Below, in pieces: positions 5,178 to 6,673 of a DNA stretch of 6,673 nt. The stretch spans positions 1-6,673 of the forward strand of contig CAZYDR010000151.1 of assembly GCA_964645285.1 (NCBI GenBank). Direction: 5' to 3'. How positions within the stretch are numbered: the stretch's first letter is position 1; every line of letters begins with the position of its first letter. Under the pieces are notes generated by a model. The model was not told the DNA's origin, searched no databases, and saw nothing but the letters and a program-made list of their open reading frames with translations. The stretch is from JAYZAP01 sp964645285 (lineage in GTDB: Bacteria; Pseudomonadota; Alphaproteobacteria; JAAXGF01). A program made the position numbers and the translations under genes.

Positions 5178-6581
5178 GTGCTGCGCAATCTGGTCTTTCT
5201 CGCGGCCCTGGGCGCCCTGACCTGGGGCGCCGTGCAGCTTGCCGACAATCCCGGCGACGTGGTCATCCGCTGGCAGGGTTACGCCATCACCACCACCGTG
5301 GGCGTGCTGTTGTTGCTGGTCGCCGCCGTGGCGGTGCTGTGGGCCTTCATTTATAACCTGTGGCGCTGGTTGCGGGCCGGACCGGGCCGTTTCATGACCG
5401 GGCGCACGGCGCGCCGCAAGGAGCGTGGCTATCAGGTGCTGACCAAGGGCTTGGTGGCGGTGGCGGCCGGCGATTCCAAGGAAGCCCAGCGTCTTGGCCG
5501 CAAGGCCGGCCAACTGGTCGATAACGCACTCAACCTGCTGCTCCTCGCCCAGGCGGCCCAGCTTGGCGGCGACGAAGTGACGGCGCGGCGCCATTTTAAG
5601 GCCATGCTCGATCATCCGGAAACCGAGTTTCTCGGCCTTAGGGGCTTGATTGTTCAGGCGACCAAGGCCGGCGACTGGAATGCGGCCCGCGATTACGCTC
5701 GGCGCGCCTATGCTTTGCACCCGGAAACCGAGTGGGTCAGCGCCGCGCTGTTCGACCTCGACGTTCGCGCCGGCGACTGGCGGGCGGCGCAGAATACTCT
5801 CGAATCGGCGACCCGCAGTAAACTTGTTACCAAGATGGATGCGCCCCGTCGCCGGGCCGTGGTGCTCACCGAGCGCGCCAAGGCGGCGCGCGCCAGGGGG
5901 GCCGTGGGTGACGCCGTGGCATTGGCCCGCGAAGCCCACAAACTGGCTCCCGACTTGATTGCCGCCAGCGCCATGGCGGCTGAACTCATGGCCACGGAGG
6001 GCAAGGGTCGGGCGGCGGCCAAGCTGGTCGAGGCGGCGTGGAAACGGGCGCCCCATCCCGACCTCGCCCGGGCCTTTGCCGCCGTCGTGCCCGGTGAGGC
6101 CGCCCTGGCGCGCACCCGGCGTTTCGAGGAACTCCACCAGCTCAATCCCGATCACGGGGGAAGTCATCTCGCGGTGGCCGGCGCGGCGCTTGAGGCGGAG
6201 CTCTGGGGCGAGGCCCGGCATCACCTGGAACAGGCCGCCGCCAGCCGGCCCAGCCAACAGGTCTATCGCATGCTGGCTGCCGTGGAAGAGCGCGGCGAGG
6301 GCGCCCCCGATGCGGTGCGCGATTGGCTGCTCAAGGCCGCCAGCGCGCCGCCCGATGCGGCCTGGCTGTGTGATAGCTGTGGCGCCGCCGCCGCCGAGTG
6401 GTCGGCCCGCTGCAACGCCTGCGGTGGCTTCGACAGCCTGGCTTGGAAGACCCCGGCAGCGCCCGCCGCTCTCGGGGAGCCGGCCAAGGCCGTCGAAACA
6501 GCGTCTGGTGAACCAGACGGCGAGCCGCTGGCCCTCAACGGCCCACCGGGCCCCGTTGACGCCGCCCGACGCCAAGAGTAG
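5178..6581 (+). CDS. hemY: HemY-type TPR inner membrane protein with C-terminal zinc ribbon
   Basis: This 467-aa protein of the HemY family is not the protoporphyrinogen oxidase that shares the name in Bacillus. The HemY N-terminal domain has two transmembrane helices, about 2-21 and 40-60, around the hallmark LADNPGDVVIRWQGYAI (21-37). A basic stretch (63-83) follows, which predicts a cytosolic C-terminal part. TPR-like helical repeats occupy roughly 84-385, with AGDW recurring at 164 and 198. Near the end lies a four-cysteine ribbon (C398, C401, C412, C415; CxxC-x10-CxxC) in WLCDSCG...WSARCNACGGFDSLAW, like the rubredoxin-type ribbons of LapB/YciM and other alphaproteobacterial HemY proteins. 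A Pro/Ala/Glu-rich tail ends the protein. The start is GTG at 5178, 6 nt after the preceding stop and with AAGG 4 nt upstream, so coupling is likely. The family is tied to late heme biosynthesis by linkage; its biochemical activity is not established. Confidence 0.93.
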   Translation: MLRNLVFLAALGALTWGAVQLADNPGDVVIRWQGYAITTTVGVLLLLVAAVAVLWAFIYNLWRWLRAGPGRFMTGRTARRKERGYQVLTKGLVAVAAGDSKEAQRLGRKAGQLVDNALNLLLLAQAAQLGGDEVTARRHFKAMLDHPETEFLGLRGLIVQATKAGDWNAARDYARRAYALHPETEWVSAALFDLDVRAGDWRAAQNTLESATRSKLVTKMDAPRRRAVVLTERAKAARARGAVGDAVALAREAHKLAPDLIAASAMAAELMATEGKGRAAAKLVEAAWKRAPHPDLARAFAAVVPGEAALARTRRFEELHQLNPDHGGSHLAVAGAALEAELWGEARHHLEQAAASRPSQQVYRMLAAVEERGEGAPDAVRDWLLKAASAPPDAAWLCDSCGAAAAEWSARCNACGGFDSLAWKTPAAPAALGEPAKAVETASGEPDGEPLALNGPPGPVDAARRQE

Positions 6582-6584
6582 GTT
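6556..6584 (+). promoter_or_regulatory. Candidate promoter of the tRNA-Thr gene
   Basis: TTGACG (6556-6561, five of six to consensus) is followed after exactly 17 bp by TAGGTT (6579-6584), which keeps the three most conserved -10 positions. The -10 overlaps the hemY stop codon TAG (6579-6581). A GC-rich stretch follows directly, as expected for the discriminator of stringently controlled stable RNA promoters. Transcription would start near 6591, about 36 nt before the mature tRNA. Confidence 0.45.
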
Positions 6585-6626
6585 GCCGCCCTGTCGCCGG
6601 CCCTGGCCTTCGCCACCGGCACCCAT

Positions 6627-6673
6627 GCCGAAGTAGCTCAGTGGCAGAGCAACTGATTCGTAATCAGTAGGTC
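6627..6673 (+). tRNA. tRNA-Thr (anticodon CGU), 3' part outside the window
   Basis: The 5' 47 nt of a tRNA are visible. They comprise the acceptor strand GCCGAAG (6627-6633), TA, the D arm with stem GCTC/GAGC (6636-6639 and 6647-6650), A26, the anticodon stem ACTGA/TCAGT (6652-6656 and 6664-6668) around the loop TTCGTAA, and a variable region AGGTC (6669-6673). The anticodon CGT at 6659-6661 reads ACG, threonine. U36 and A37 (6662) make it an expected t6A substrate of TsaD. The T arm and the 3' acceptor strand are cut off by the window edge, so the acceptor stem cannot be checked. It lies 45 nt after hemY on the same strand. Confidence 0.93.

Noticed and set aside
6540..6552. GGCCC-ACC-GGGCC hairpin near the end of hemY as a terminator
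   Set aside because: It lies inside the coding region and is followed by CCGTTGAC rather than a T run.
4347..6626. 759-codon open frame on the minus strand opposite the mitofilin-like gene and hemY
   Set aside because: Its translation is low-complexity Gly/Arg/His-rich with no recognisable domain. It lies opposite two well-supported genes, and long antisense frames are expected in GC-rich coding DNA.
6627..6673. tRNA 3' end as an integration (att) site
   Set aside because: The 3' half of the tRNA and whatever follows are outside the window, and nothing mobile is visible inside it.

Overview
The window is chromosomal and GC-rich (roughly two thirds G+C by eye). It reads as ordinary core-genome DNA of an alphaproteobacterium, most likely of the Rhodospirillales type. 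Three things suggest this: the cluster hemC-hemD-mitofilin(Mic60)-like-hemY, divergent from tsaD-gpsA; a HemY carrying a C-terminal four-cysteine zinc ribbon; and the general look of the proteins. I see no mobile element, CRISPR array, phage gene or broken gene.

Layout. On the minus strand (58-2122) a two-gene operon runs leftwards: tsaD (t6A37 tRNA modification) then gpsA (glycerol-3-phosphate dehydrogenase). The two are almost abutting, and a possible bulged intrinsic terminator lies at the left edge (4-43). A 194-bp divergent region (2123-2316) separates this operon from a plus-strand operon. That region holds the most striking non-coding element of the window: a perfect inverted repeat with 12-bp arms and a 3-nt loop (2142-2168), 4 nt upstream of the tsaD Shine-Dalgarno. 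Further smaller hairpins lie at 2193-2223.

On the plus strand, hemC (2317), hemD (3263), a Mic60/mitofilin-like membrane protein gene (3990) and hemY (5178) follow with gaps of 13, 28 and 6 nt, so they probably form one transcription unit. HemC and HemD carry porphobilinogen to uroporphyrinogen III in the cytosol. The next two genes encode inner-membrane proteins (coiled coil plus mitofilin C-terminal region; TPR plus zinc ribbon), whose conserved linkage to heme genes suggests a membrane scaffold for tetrapyrrole synthesis or membrane shaping. A tRNA-Thr(CGU) gene starts 45 nt after hemY and is cut by the right edge. A candidate promoter for it overlaps the hemY stop codon.

No clearly new biological system is visible. 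The best leads are the tsaD leader hairpin, the mitofilin-HemY pair in the heme operon, the HemY zinc ribbon, and the promoter embedded at the end of hemY.
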